The translations under genes and the position numbers were made by a program. The notes beneath the pieces are model-generated. The model had not been told where the DNA came from. It ran no database searches and saw only the letters and a program-made list of their open reading frames with translations. Positions 32,989 through 41,550 of a DNA stretch of 64,000 bases are shown here, one piece after another. This DNA is from Candidatus Peregrinibacteria bacterium CG10_big_fil_rev_8_21_14_0_10_36_19 (GTDB taxonomy: Bacteria; Patescibacteriota; Gracilibacteria; UBA1369; LOWO2-01-FULL-3), in assembly GCA_002772535.1 (NCBI GenBank), contig PFDP01000015.1, positions 44,903-108,902 of the forward strand. Direction: 5' to 3'. Numbering within the stretch: position 1 is the stretch's first letter; every line of letters starts with the position of its first letter.

Positions 32989-34791
32989 ATGGATAAAATT
33001 GTTGTTTTAGATTTTGGAGGTCAATATGCGCATCTTATTGCTAATAGAGTAAGAGGTTTTGGTGTTTATACAGAGATTAAGGAGCCTGAAGTTAGCGCAG
33101 AAGAGTTAAAGGAATACAAAGGTATTATTATGTCTGGTGGCCCTTCCAGTGTTAATTCTGATGAAGGTTTAAGCTGTGATCCTGCAATTTTTGACTTAGG
33201 CATACCTGTTTTAGGCATTTGCTATGGTCATCAAGTAATTGCTAAACAGCTTGGAGGTATAATTGAAAAAGGTAAGATAAGGGAGTACGGAAGAGCATTT
33301 GTGGATTTTAAAAAAAGTGAAGGTTTACTCAAAGGGCTTAAAGAAAAAGAAGAAGTTTGGATGAATCATTTTGATCAAGTGGTTAAACTACCTGAAGGTT
33401 TTGAATTAATTGGAGAAACAGAGGACTGCCCTATTACAGCAATGGCAGATGAAAATAGAAAATTCTATGGAGTACAGTTTCATCCGGAAGTAACTCATAC
33501 GCCATGCGGATCTCAACTATTAGAAAATTTTGTAAATATTACGGGAGCAAAACGCGAATGGAATATTGATGACTATATTGAGAGCGCTATTAAAGATATT
33601 CAAACTCAAGTTGGTGATAAGAAAGTGTTCTTAATGATTAGCGGAGGCGTGGATAGTACAGTGGCATTCTTACTTTTAGATAAAGCTTTGGGGCAAGATA
33701 GAGTTTTTGGCCTATTTGTTGATACCGGCTTCATGCGTTTAAACGAAAGAAACGAAGTGGAGCAAGCACTAAAGGAATTAGGTGTTGTAAATTTACATGT
33801 CTATGATGCCTCAAATGAATATTTTGATGCACTTAAAGGTGTTTATGAACCAGAAGCAAAGAGAAAAATTATTGGAGATTTATTTTTAGATATACAGGCA
33901 AAAGTGTCAGATGATCTTAGTCTTAATCCTGATGAATGGATACTTGGCCAAGGTACTATCTATCCAGACACGATTGAAACCGGAGGAACAAAACATGCGG
34001 ATAAAATTAAAACTCACCACAACAGGGTTGAGAGAGTTCAAAAATTGATGGAAGAAGGAAAAGTAATTGAACCACTATCTCAATTGTATAAAGACGAAGT
34101 AAGAATGGTTGGGAAAAAGTTGGGACTAAATGACAAAATGACATTCAGACATCCTTTCCCAGGGCCTGGACTTGCTGTGAGATGTTTGTGTGTTGAAGGT
34201 GAAGATACATTTGATGGAATTGAAAATGTAGAAAATGAGATTAATAAAATAGTAGCTGCAGATGGACTCAAGGCAAAAGTTTTGCCACTGAAAAGTGTAG
34301 GTGTTCAGGGTGATGAGCGTACATACCGACATCCAGTTTGCCTCTATGGCAACAAGGTTTCTTGGGATCGCCTAGACAGCTTGGCTACCCGTCTGACTAA
34401 TCAGTTTGATGAGGTGAACAGGGTGATTTACTGCTTAAACACTAATGAAATTAATGATTTGTGCATAGTGAAAGGTGACCTAAACAAAGAGAGAACTTTG
34501 ACTATTCAAGAGGCAGACAAGATTGTGATGGATTATTTAACTGAAGCCAATATTCATAGAGAAATATGGCAGTTCCCTACCGTGCTTATTCCGGTAAATT
34601 TGAATAGTCGAAATGGAGAGTCTGTAGTTTTAAGACCGGTGTGTAGTTCGGAGGCAATGACTGCAAATTTCTATAGAATGAAGGAGGAACTTCTTACCCC
34701 CCTCGTAGAGCGACTCGTTAGTACAAATAAACTTTCTGGGATCTTTTACGATATTACCAACAAGCCGCCAGGGACAATTGAATGGGAGTAG
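32989..34791 (+). CDS. guaA: GMP synthase (glutamine-hydrolysing)
   Basis: Converts XMP to GMP. The 600-residue protein has a class I glutamine amidotransferase domain (Cys in GICYGHQVIAKQLGG near residue 80; His in YGVQFHPEVTHTPCG near 163), the ATP pyrophosphatase P-loop MISGGVDSTVAFLLL near 216, RHPFPGPGLAVRCL near 385 and the C-terminal dimerisation domain ending NKPPGTIEWE. It is about 80 residues longer than most bacterial GuaA, mainly through a larger C-terminal dimerisation region, as in eukaryote-like forms. It is coupled to lysK with 1 nt between them. Confidence 0.95.
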   Translation: MDKIVVLDFGGQYAHLIANRVRGFGVYTEIKEPEVSAEELKEYKGIIMSGGPSSVNSDEGLSCDPAIFDLGIPVLGICYGHQVIAKQLGGIIEKGKIREYGRAFVDFKKSEGLLKGLKEKEEVWMNHFDQVVKLPEGFELIGETEDCPITAMADENRKFYGVQFHPEVTHTPCGSQLLENFVNITGAKREWNIDDYIESAIKDIQTQVGDKKVFLMISGGVDSTVAFLLLDKALGQDRVFGLFVDTGFMRLNERNEVEQALKELGVVNLHVYDASNEYFDALKGVYEPEAKRKIIGDLFLDIQAKVSDDLSLNPDEWILGQGTIYPDTIETGGTKHADKIKTHHNRVERVQKLMEEGKVIEPLSQLYKDEVRMVGKKLGLNDKMTFRHPFPGPGLAVRCLCVEGEDTFDGIENVENEINKIVAADGLKAKVLPLKSVGVQGDERTYRHPVCLYGNKVSWDRLDSLATRLTNQFDEVNRVIYCLNTNEINDLCIVKGDLNKERTLTIQEADKIVMDYLTEANIHREIWQFPTVLIPVNLNSRNGESVVLRPVCSSEAMTANFYRMKEELLTPLVERLVSTNKLSGIFYDITNKPPGTIEWE

Positions 34792-34792
34792 A

Positions 34793-35005
34793 TTACTTAT
34801 TTGAGTGCTCTACGACTGATGCAACAGCATCACGTGTTTCTTTAGCTGCTACAGGTCTTTCACTTGAAGAACCTGCAATAATACCAGCTAGGACTAATCC
34901 TTTCATTGCTGCAACTAAAAGTGCAACATTCTTACGATCAGTACTATCAAATCCTAAAGCATCAATGTCGTGCTCTGGACCCTTATTTGGACCTTTTGGT
35001 GCCAT
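34793..35005 (-). CDS. Small hypothetical protein (70 aa)
   Basis: No family recognised. The product (MAPKGPNKGPEHDIDALGF at the start) has a hydrophobic Ala/Gly-rich stretch near residues 28-46 (VALLVAAMKGLVLAGIIAG), perhaps a single membrane segment or amphipathic helix, and a polar tail. It ends one base after the guaA stop, tail to tail. The overlapping plus-strand ORF (34782-35024) is the less likely reading, because its start lies inside guaA. Real gene status is uncertain. Confidence 0.45.
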   Translation of the reverse strand: MAPKGPNKGPEHDIDALGFDSTDRKNVALLVAAMKGLVLAGIIAGSSSERPVAAKETRDAVASVVEHSNK

Positions 35006-35074
35006 AAAAAATTGGGTTAAATAATAAGGCGATTATTTTATGGCTAGATTAGAAAAAAAACAATGGTGAAATTT

Positions 35075-35854
35075 TTATAAATTTATTTTTGTTGGAGTTT
35101 TTATTTTCATACCAAGATTGTTTTCTGTGAACCTTTTAAACTCTTCTGGATTGTCTGTAGTGAAGTAAGTGCGAGTTTTATTTTTACCTAAAGATTTCTC
35201 TAACTCTGGATTTGCTTTTAAAAATTCCTCTAAATACTTAGCCGTGATCTCACCTGAAGTTACTATTTTAACTTTTCTACCCATAATTTTTTTAAAAGAT
35301 TTCAACATTATTGGGTAATGGGTGCAACCAAGAATCAGAGTATCTATATTGGCATTTTTTAAAGGCATAAGATATTTTTTGAGAATTGAGATTGCTTCTG
35401 GTTTTGTGTGCCACCCCTCTTCAATGAACGGAACAAGCAAAGGACAAGCTTGGGTGTAAATTTGCAAGCTTTTATTTTGCCTTTTAAGGGCTTTTTCGTA
35501 GGCGGCCGAGTTTATGGTTGTTTTGGTGGCCACCACCCCTATGCGGCCGTTTTTTGTAACTTTTGATGCCTCAAGTGCTGATGGTTCTATAACTCCAATA
35601 ATTTTATCGTCTTTAATTTTTGAAAGTGCAGTTGCAGAAGCTGTATTGCAGGCAAAGATAATCAGCTTAGCTCCCCTACCCTTCATATAATCTACTGCTT
35701 TTTGTGAAAACTCCGTAACAGTTTCTGGACTATGAATACCATATGGAGCCTTGGCATTATCCCCAAGATAAAGATAATCATATTGAGGCAGTAGCTCTAA
35801 AATGGGCTTTAGAACTGTGAGACCACCATAACCGGAATCAAAAATTGCAATCAT
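35075..35854 (-). CDS. murI: Glutamate racemase
   Basis: Makes D-glutamate for peptidoglycan stems. The 259-residue protein has the two catalytic cysteine motifs, IIFACNTASATALSKI near residue 70 and LILGCTHYPIMLKSF near 183, and the N-terminal substrate loop MIAIFDSGYGGLTVLKPI with the conserved Asp-Ser. YLYLGDNAKAPYG near 31 is also typical. It is full length. It is divergent from the DUF881 pair. Confidence 0.95.
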   Translation of the reverse strand: MIAIFDSGYGGLTVLKPILELLPQYDYLYLGDNAKAPYGIHSPETVTEFSQKAVDYMKGRGAKLIIFACNTASATALSKIKDDKIIGVIEPSALEASKVTKNGRIGVVATKTTINSAAYEKALKRQNKSLQIYTQACPLLVPFIEEGWHTKPEAISILKKYLMPLKNANIDTLILGCTHYPIMLKSFKKIMGRKVKIVTSGEITAKYLEEFLKANPELEKSLGKNKTRTYFTTDNPEEFKRFTENNLGMKIKTPTKINL

Positions 35855-35904
35855 GGCCGAAGTTTACCTTTACCCACAAAGATGATCAAGATACTATTAG
35901 GCTG

Positions 35905-36621
35905 ATGAACAAGCAGATTTCAGTAGTTTTGGTGGCAGCAGGTATATGCTTTGGAGTACTAATGAGCTGGCAATTTGCTAGTGATGCACCATCTGATAGC
36001 AACTTTTTAGCAGATGAAATTAGTGCGAGAGAAAACTTAATAAAAGGCTTTCTTGATGAACAAACATATCTTCAGAGTAGAATAGTTTTTTTGCGTAAAG
36101 AAATTGAAAGAGAACAAGACCTAATAAAATCACAAGGGACTGAATCCAGTTTGACCGAACTAGAAAAATTAAAAAGGATACTTGGCCTAAGCGAAATAAC
36201 TGGTAAAGGCTTAGAGGTAACGTTAAATGACAGTCCAATTGCCGTAAGACAAGGCGAAGATATTAGTAGTAAAGGTTTAATACAGGCGGCCGATATTCGT
36301 GATGTAGTTAATCTTATGAACGCAGCTTCTGCGGATGCAATTTCAGTAAATGGTCAAAGAATAATCGCAAGCTCTCCAATATCCTCAGTTGGCACCACTA
36401 TATTGGTTAATAACTCCTATATATCCCCTCCTTTTGTTGTAAGTGCTATAGGAGATCCGGAAATAATGATACAAAGATTAAGTAATAGAGCTGCTTTGCC
36501 GGAGCTATACAAGAGAGTTCAAGAGAGCAAAGTGAGTATGAAAGTAAGTTTAAGAGAATGGGTAAGAATTCCTATTTATAATGGCGATCTTAAATATAAT
36601 TACATAAATTTGGTAGAATAA
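35905..36621 (+). CDS. DUF881 family membrane-anchored protein (1)
   Basis: The ATG at 35905 (MNKQISVVLVAAG) is preferred because the ORF-track start at 35845 lies inside the murI start. The 238-residue product has one N-terminal membrane helix, a coiled-coil stretch near residues 35-80 (LQSRIVFLRKEIEREQDLIK) and a DUF881 domain with GKGLEVTLNDSP near 98, SAISVNGQRIIASSPIS-like segment near 140 and ISPPFVVSAIGDPEIM near 170. DUF881 proteins (YlxW/YlxX) sit near division genes in Firmicutes; their role is not established. The stop and the next ATG overlap by one base. Confidence 0.85.
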   Translation: MNKQISVVLVAAGICFGVLMSWQFASDAPSDSNFLADEISARENLIKGFLDEQTYLQSRIVFLRKEIEREQDLIKSQGTESSLTELEKLKRILGLSEITGKGLEVTLNDSPIAVRQGEDISSKGLIQAADIRDVVNLMNAASADAISVNGQRIIASSPISSVGTTILVNNSYISPPFVVSAIGDPEIMIQRLSNRAALPELYKRVQESKVSMKVSLREWVRIPIYNGDLKYNYINLVE

Positions 36622-37238
36622 TGGATCCAAGAAAAATATACATATTAGTGGTTGCAATATTACTTGGAATTTTTGTTGTTGCTCAAAATAAGTCTTTTAA
36701 CAAGCTAGATGTGTTGAGCCGTGATGGTAAGAGTAATGTGTTTCAAGAAATTCAAATCCTGAAAGAAAAGAATCTTTCTTTGAAGAGCGAAATGGATGAC
36801 CTGGAAGCCAATTTAAAACTTTTGACTAGTCAGGGTGATGCTCTAAAAGCAATTGATGATGAGATCAAAAGGTACACAAAAATAAGTGGGCAATCCCCTA
36901 TTTTTGGACCTGGTTTCTATATTAAATTTGAGGGAAAAATTACCACTCCTTGGTTGGTGGATTTTATCAATGAATTATGGAGTACCGGAGCCCAAGCTGT
37001 AGCTGTAAATGGCATTAGAATTACTAATGAAACTGTTGGATTTGATAGCCTACCACAAGGACAAGTTTTGCTTAATGGAAGCATATTGTCATCCCCTTTT
37101 GTAATTGAAGTTATTGGTGAGTCTTCAACCATTTTAGGAAATATAGAAGTTGGTGGAGGAATTTTACAAAGAATGAAAGCCGCATTACCAGGAATGAAGG
37201 TTTCATATGAAAGAAAAGATATTATCCAAATGCAATAA
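36621..37238 (+). CDS. DUF881 family membrane-anchored protein (2)
   Basis: A 205-residue paralogue-like partner of the preceding gene with the same plan: an N-terminal membrane helix (IYILVVAILLGIFVVAQ), a coiled coil near residues 45-75 (EIQILKEKNLSLKSEMDDLEA) and a DUF881 domain near 90-200 (GPGFYIKFEG, GAQAVAVNGIRITNETV, ILSSPFVIEVIGES). The two genes overlap by one base, so they are translated together and may form a heteromer on the outer membrane face. It ends 4 nt before the stop of the convergent HTH gene. Confidence 0.86.
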   Translation: MDPRKIYILVVAILLGIFVVAQNKSFNKLDVLSRDGKSNVFQEIQILKEKNLSLKSEMDDLEANLKLLTSQGDALKAIDDEIKRYTKISGQSPIFGPGFYIKFEGKITTPWLVDFINELWSTGAQAVAVNGIRITNETVGFDSLPQGQVLLNGSILSSPFVIEVIGESSTILGNIEVGGGILQRMKAALPGMKVSYERKDIIQMQ

Positions 37239-37242
37239 ATCT

Positions 37243-37881
37243 TTATCTATAGACTAAAAGTAACCAAAGTGGTTGGAGAGCTAAGATTATAAGCAAGATA
37301 ATTACAAAAATTCTTTTGTTTAACTTTTCATAATGAAGCTGTTTTGCAATTTTTTTTGCCGTTTCAGTGCTGTGAACAAGCTCTTTTTTAAGCTCATCTT
37401 CCTTTTGAGTGCGCTTAAAACTTTCATTGTGATATTCGAGCATTGGTATACTATTTCTAACTTGCGATTCTAGCTGCCCAACTCTATAATTTGCGATTTC
37501 TAACCTCTCTTGCTTCTCTCTCAACTCCTGCTTCAACTCTTCGAATAGTTTTTTATATGTACCGCTTGGTTTGTTTATTTTTTTAACGCGAGTGGACACA
37601 AAGTCGACATTTTCTTGATTAATCACATCAACATTGTCCACATTGTCCATAGTGTCTACCCTACTGTCTATAGACATTTTAGGTGTAGACACCTGAACAG
37701 TAGACACGTTGTTAAAATTAGCTATTTCTTCTTTATTAAGCCAAATTCTGCCATCTATTAACATAGTAGACAATTTTTTTGCCTTAATATACCTGTCTAG
37801 TGTCCTTATTGACACTTTTAACAGCTTACTAGCTACTTTTCTGTCTATGTTGTATGTGGACAAAGGGTTGTCTACTGTCAT
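37243..37881 (-). CDS. Membrane-anchored HTH DNA-binding protein with coiled coil
   Basis: No close family recognised. Three parts are visible in the 212-residue product: an N-terminal helix-turn-helix of the excisionase/MerR type near residues 12-56 (ASKLLKVSIRTLDRYIKAKK, then DGRIWLNKEEIANF), a polar Val-Asp/Val-Ser-rich linker near 57-100, a coiled coil near 105-185 (LFEELKQELREKQERLEIANY), and a C-terminal membrane helix (IFVIILLIILALQPLWLLLV). TGTCTA hexamers fill its 5' half and the upstream region. A chromosome- or plasmid-tethering or autoregulated role is inference; RacA and Noc are functional analogies only. Confidence 0.82.
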   Translation of the reverse strand: MTVDNPLSTYNIDRKVASKLLKVSIRTLDRYIKAKKLSTMLIDGRIWLNKEEIANFNNVSTVQVSTPKMSIDSRVDTMDNVDNVDVINQENVDFVSTRVKKINKPSGTYKKLFEELKQELREKQERLEIANYRVGQLESQVRNSIPMLEYHNESFKRTQKEDELKKELVHSTETAKKIAKQLHYEKLNKRIFVIILLIILALQPLWLLLVYR

Positions 37882-37971
37882 TTTATTGTCTAGTTAGTGT
37901 CTATAGACTAGGTATAGACAAAATGTGGACATATTTGCCGCAATTCTAGTGCATTTGTCTACCGATGTCTA
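37653..37971. repeat. Array of 14 TGTCTA/TAGACA hexamers
   Basis: Exact hexamers start at 37653, 37665, 37671, 37686, 37701, 37767, 37794, 37842, 37869, 37887, 37898, 37915, 37956 and 37966. Nine lie within the 5' half of the HTH gene and five upstream. Several are paired head to head, such as GTCTATAGAC at 37666-37675 and 37899-37908. One-mismatch forms (TGTCCA/TGGACA) also occur near 37593, 37636, 37645, 37857 and 37925. Roughly 0.2 would be expected by chance in 319 bp. A binding-site array for the adjacent HTH protein is the simplest reading. Confidence 0.8.
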
Positions 37972-38031
37972 CTTTTGATCTTTACATATTTCGTTCGTCC
38001 CTCATAATAGAAACACTCTCATTCCCACATT

Positions 38032-40113
38032 ATGCGAAATCTAATTATTACTGCCATTTTGGCGGTATTAACTTCACAGATAGCCTCTGCCGAGGTTGTA
38101 TATGAAATGTTTATGGCTCTTGAGCCAGATACAACAGTATTTAAAGGATCATTTACTGGCGGACAAAAAGGCGCATCTTTAGCTAAAGGAGATTTTGATG
38201 GTGATGGAATTGAAGATATCGCGATGGGCTCCCCTTTTGCCTCTACGGACGATAAGAAATGGAATGGTGTTGTGGACATGTATCTAGAAAAAGGAAATAA
38301 AAAGCTATCATTTTCTGGGAAAAACTCTGGAGATCAATTAGGATCAAAATTAGTTTTTGGAGACTTTAATAATGATGGTAATGATGACATTGCGATAGGC
38401 GCCTATAATGCTTATAAATCAAACGATAGGCCTGGCGAGGTATACATTTACTATGGACACGGAGATTGGAATAGTCAGGCGGATAATCTACTGGATACTC
38501 AAACCTTAAATATCACCTACGTTAAGCCAGATTTGACGTTATCAGGATATGAAACAAATGATTCTTTTGGGCTTGATGTCTACTCAGCAGATATTAATAA
38601 TGACGACATTGATGATCTAATAATAGGCATTCCCTTTGCTTCAACCCCCTCATATAGCAACTCTGGGAAAGTAAATGTCTACTATGGACACAAAAGGGGA
38701 TTAAAGAAGGAAATCAGCTTAACTATAAGAGGAAATGAAAGTGGCGAAAGATTTGGCAGCAGTATTGCAAGCGGCGATATAGATGGTGATGGACAAGAAA
38801 ACTTAATTGTAGGTGCCTACTATGGTGGAGTAGACAACACTAGACAAATAGGTAAGGTTTATATCTATGATGACTTCTCTCCTAATGACTATGTGATAAG
38901 GAATTATCAGCATGTACTAAAGGGAAAGAATGAAAAAGAGTGGTTTGGTTTTGATGTAGACACTGGCAAATTTAATGATGACGACATTGACGATATTGCA
39001 ATAAGTAGTTTCCCATATAGTGGAAATTCTGAAGATTCCAAAGTTTCGTTATTTTTTGGGACTGAGGAAGAAATGAAAGGCAGTCCCGATGAAATTTTCA
39101 CAAACTTTGAAAGTGAAAGCATGCAAGGAGCTAGTGTGATGATGGAAGATTTTGATATGGATGGGAAAGACGATGTTGTAGTTGGCGCTCCTGGAGTGGG
39201 GGATAAAACTCAAAGCACACCTGGTAATATAAATATTTACTACGCTAATGGTAAAAAATCTTTAATTGTTGGTAAGGATACTGATGACTGGTTTGGTAGT
39301 AGTATTTTGACTATTGATTTTGACCAAGACGGCTACAAGGATTTAGTTATTGGTGCAAGATATGCAGATGGTGAAAAGTCTATGAATAATGGAGAAGTGT
39401 ATGTAATTAGAGGTAATGGCATAGGATTTGGGACTGGCAGAATAGTCTCAACAGAAAACTATGTAAGACGCGATGAATTTATCTCTACAGTACTACAAAG
39501 GCTATCACTTAAAACACAACACGAAAAAGATTTAGAAGAGTGTGCAAAATTTATAGATTTTTGCTTGTTCAACTTTTCGGCTATGTCTGATTATGACGAA
39601 ATGAAATTAGATGGCGAAATACAATTATATCCAGATGTTGGTCCAAATGATCGCCTATATAATGATATTAATATTGCCACGATGCTTGGAATGATAAACG
39701 GATATCTAAATGAAAAAAATAGCCCGTTTCACCCTGAAAGACCAATATCTCGAATACAATCATTAAAAGTGGTACTAGGTGCACTAAAATTAGTTGATAA
39801 TAAATTTAGATTTGAATTGGTTGATGAACTGGGGTCTGTGGAGAATCTCAAAAACCAAAAAAGCTACTTTAAGGATGTTAATCCAAAAATAGCTGATATG
39901 TGGTGGTATCCAAGATATACAAATTTTGCTGTTGAGAATGGCATAATTAACAATGGGGACTTGTTTAGACCTGATGATAATATTACTATGGCAGAGCTTG
40001 ATGATCTTATTGATGAAGCACTCGCATATATTAAAAGAATAAATGAGGAAGCTAACTTACGAAGAAATACAGAAGATGAAACCTTCGGAATCGGAAGTAA
40101 AAACGAAGGATAG
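38032..40113 (+). CDS. Secreted FG-GAP beta-propeller protein with SLH repeats
   Basis: A 693-residue exported protein (signal peptide MRNLIITAILAVLTSQIASA). Seven integrin-alpha-like FG-GAP repeats follow, each with a calcium-loop motif: DFDGDGIEDIAMG, DFNNDGNDDIAIG, DINNDDIDDLIIG, DIDGDGQENLIVG, KFNDDDIDDIAIS, DFDMDGKDDVVVG and DFDQDGYKDLVIG. Seven fits a complete seven-bladed propeller near residues 35-465. The C-terminal part holds SLH-like repeats (LYPDVGPNDRLYNDINIATMLG, then YFKDVNPKIADMWWYPRYTNF). Adhesion at the wall is likely. The last 71 nt overlap the next gene in another frame. Confidence 0.88.
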   Translation: MRNLIITAILAVLTSQIASAEVVYEMFMALEPDTTVFKGSFTGGQKGASLAKGDFDGDGIEDIAMGSPFASTDDKKWNGVVDMYLEKGNKKLSFSGKNSGDQLGSKLVFGDFNNDGNDDIAIGAYNAYKSNDRPGEVYIYYGHGDWNSQADNLLDTQTLNITYVKPDLTLSGYETNDSFGLDVYSADINNDDIDDLIIGIPFASTPSYSNSGKVNVYYGHKRGLKKEISLTIRGNESGERFGSSIASGDIDGDGQENLIVGAYYGGVDNTRQIGKVYIYDDFSPNDYVIRNYQHVLKGKNEKEWFGFDVDTGKFNDDDIDDIAISSFPYSGNSEDSKVSLFFGTEEEMKGSPDEIFTNFESESMQGASVMMEDFDMDGKDDVVVGAPGVGDKTQSTPGNINIYYANGKKSLIVGKDTDDWFGSSILTIDFDQDGYKDLVIGARYADGEKSMNNGEVYVIRGNGIGFGTGRIVSTENYVRRDEFISTVLQRLSLKTQHEKDLEECAKFIDFCLFNFSAMSDYDEMKLDGEIQLYPDVGPNDRLYNDINIATMLGMINGYLNEKNSPFHPERPISRIQSLKVVLGALKLVDNKFRFELVDELGSVENLKNQKSYFKDVNPKIADMWWYPRYTNFAVENGIINNGDLFRPDDNITMAELDDLIDEALAYIKRINEEANLRRNTEDETFGIGSKNEG

Positions 40114-40576
40114 GACACCAATATTTGCAATTTTAGATAATGTAAGAAGCCTGTTTAATGTAGGAGCTATTTTTAGGACTTCTGACGCTGTTTTGCTTGA
40201 AAAGATATATCTGTGTGGTATTACAGGTTTTCCACCGCGTAAGGAGATTTCTAAGACAGCTCTGGGGGCAGAAAATTTAGTCCCTTGGGAATATAAAGAA
40301 GAAACGATTGAAGCAATAAAAGAAATGAAAAAAATGGGAGTAAAAATTATTGCAGTAGAGCTTGCAGAAAATGCAGTAAACTATTCTGAAGCAAAATATG
40401 AAGGTCCTGTATGTTTTGTTTTTGGCCATGAGGTATATGGAATTTCTGATGAAATTATGGAAGAAGTTGATATGGCTGTGAGTTTACCTATGCTTGGTCG
40501 CGCAAATTCTTTGAATGTTGCAACATGTTATGGGATTATAGTATTTGATGCCTTAAAAAAATTAAGAAATGTTTAA
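40043..40576 (+). CDS. SpoU/TrmH family RNA methyltransferase
   Basis: A 177-residue SPOUT-fold 2'-O-methyltransferase of tRNA or rRNA. Motif 1 is LDNVRSLFNVGAIFRTSDA near residue 31, motif 2 is PVCFVFGHEVYGIS near 121 and motif 3 LPMLGRANSLNVATCYGI near 150. The N-terminal MRKLTYEEIQKMKP is shared, from memory, with related small CPR proteins and supports the start at 40043, although it lies inside the 3' end of the FG-GAP gene. An ATG at 40076 is the alternative. Its target position is unknown. Confidence 0.86.
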   Translation: MRKLTYEEIQKMKPSESEVKTKDRTPIFAILDNVRSLFNVGAIFRTSDAVLLEKIYLCGITGFPPRKEISKTALGAENLVPWEYKEETIEAIKEMKKMGVKIIAVELAENAVNYSEAKYEGPVCFVFGHEVYGISDEIMEEVDMAVSLPMLGRANSLNVATCYGIIVFDALKKLRNV

Positions 40577-41546
40577 AATCTGGAAAATAACGACCTTAGC
40601 TGTAACATTTCTTTTTTTAATATTTGTGTGGCTATATTTTTTGGGATTTTCAGCGGATCAGCCCGGAAGCTTCTATAATAAGGGAAATAATGCTGTTTGG
40701 CTTGGTCATGAATGGGTGGGAGTTTATAAAACTGATAGCCAAATACAGAAATTGGTAGAAACATTTAGAAAACATGATATAAAAACTGTTTTTGTTCACA
40801 GTGGCCCATTCGAAAAAGATGGGGGAGTTGAGGAAAATGGATATGCCTTTGCCACTAATTTCATTGAAAAGGCTAAAAAATTTGATAAAGAAATTCAGTA
40901 TCAGGCTTGGCTTGGACAAATTAGGGGTAAGATTGATTTAAACGATAGGGAAGTGCGTCATAATATGGCAAAACAAGCTTTTATTTTTACACAGCTAGTT
41001 GGTTTTGATGGAGTGCATTTTGATATTGAACCAGTGTGGGATGGAGATACTAATTTTATAGAACTTTTGAAAGAAACTAAAAATATGATTCCGAAGAATA
41101 AAAAAATGTCTGTTGCGTTAGCAGAGTTTATTCCGAAAAATTTTTTATGGATAGCTAATCACTTTAAACCTTTGGAAAATTATAATACTGAAGTTATTTA
41201 TAAAAATGTGGCTAGATATGCTGATCAAATTATCACAATGACTTATGACACAAGCCTAGACAAAGAGTGGAAATATATTTGGCTTGTGATGGAACAAACA
41301 ATACGGGTTACAAGTTTACTTGACGGTAAAGAAGTGTTTATAGGGCTTCCTGCCTATCAGTATGACGAAAAGAAAGATTGGTTTGATCCAGAAGTTGAAA
41401 ACATCAGAACTGGGCTTTTGGGCGTAACTAGAGGTCTTAATCACTTTCGAAGTGAGACAGATAATTTCCAAGGAGTAGCAATATATCCATTCTGGGAAAT
41501 TGATGAAAATGAGTGGCAAATTTATGATGATATTTGGTTAAAATAA
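40569..41546 (+). CDS. GH18-like TIM-barrel glycoside hydrolase family protein
   Basis: A 325-residue protein with an N-terminal membrane anchor or signal (ITTLAVTFLFLIFVWLYFLG). The body looks like a TIM barrel with a GH18-like strand-4 motif, FDGVHFDIEPVWDGD near residue 140, where the Asp and Glu occupy catalytic-like positions. Later strands include ITMTYDTSLD near 222 and GVAIYPFWEIDE near 305. The substrate, perhaps a wall or surface glycan, is unknown. It overlaps the SpoU gene end by 8 nt and lies 4 nt upstream of ybeY. Confidence 0.72.
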   Translation: MFKIWKITTLAVTFLFLIFVWLYFLGFSADQPGSFYNKGNNAVWLGHEWVGVYKTDSQIQKLVETFRKHDIKTVFVHSGPFEKDGGVEENGYAFATNFIEKAKKFDKEIQYQAWLGQIRGKIDLNDREVRHNMAKQAFIFTQLVGFDGVHFDIEPVWDGDTNFIELLKETKNMIPKNKKMSVALAEFIPKNFLWIANHFKPLENYNTEVIYKNVARYADQIITMTYDTSLDKEWKYIWLVMEQTIRVTSLLDGKEVFIGLPAYQYDEKKDWFDPEVENIRTGLLGVTRGLNHFRSETDNFQGVAIYPFWEIDENEWQIYDDIWLK

Positions 41547-41550
41547 AAAC

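Noticed and set aside
34782-35024. Plus-strand ORF over the guaA 3' end
   Set aside because: It starts inside guaA, and the opposite frame (34793-35005) has a better start position and stop-to-stop packing.
38570-38700. Extension of the TGTCTA array into the FG-GAP gene
   Set aside because: The occurrences are explained by Asp-Val-Tyr and Asn-Val-Tyr codons of the propeller repeats and are sparse.
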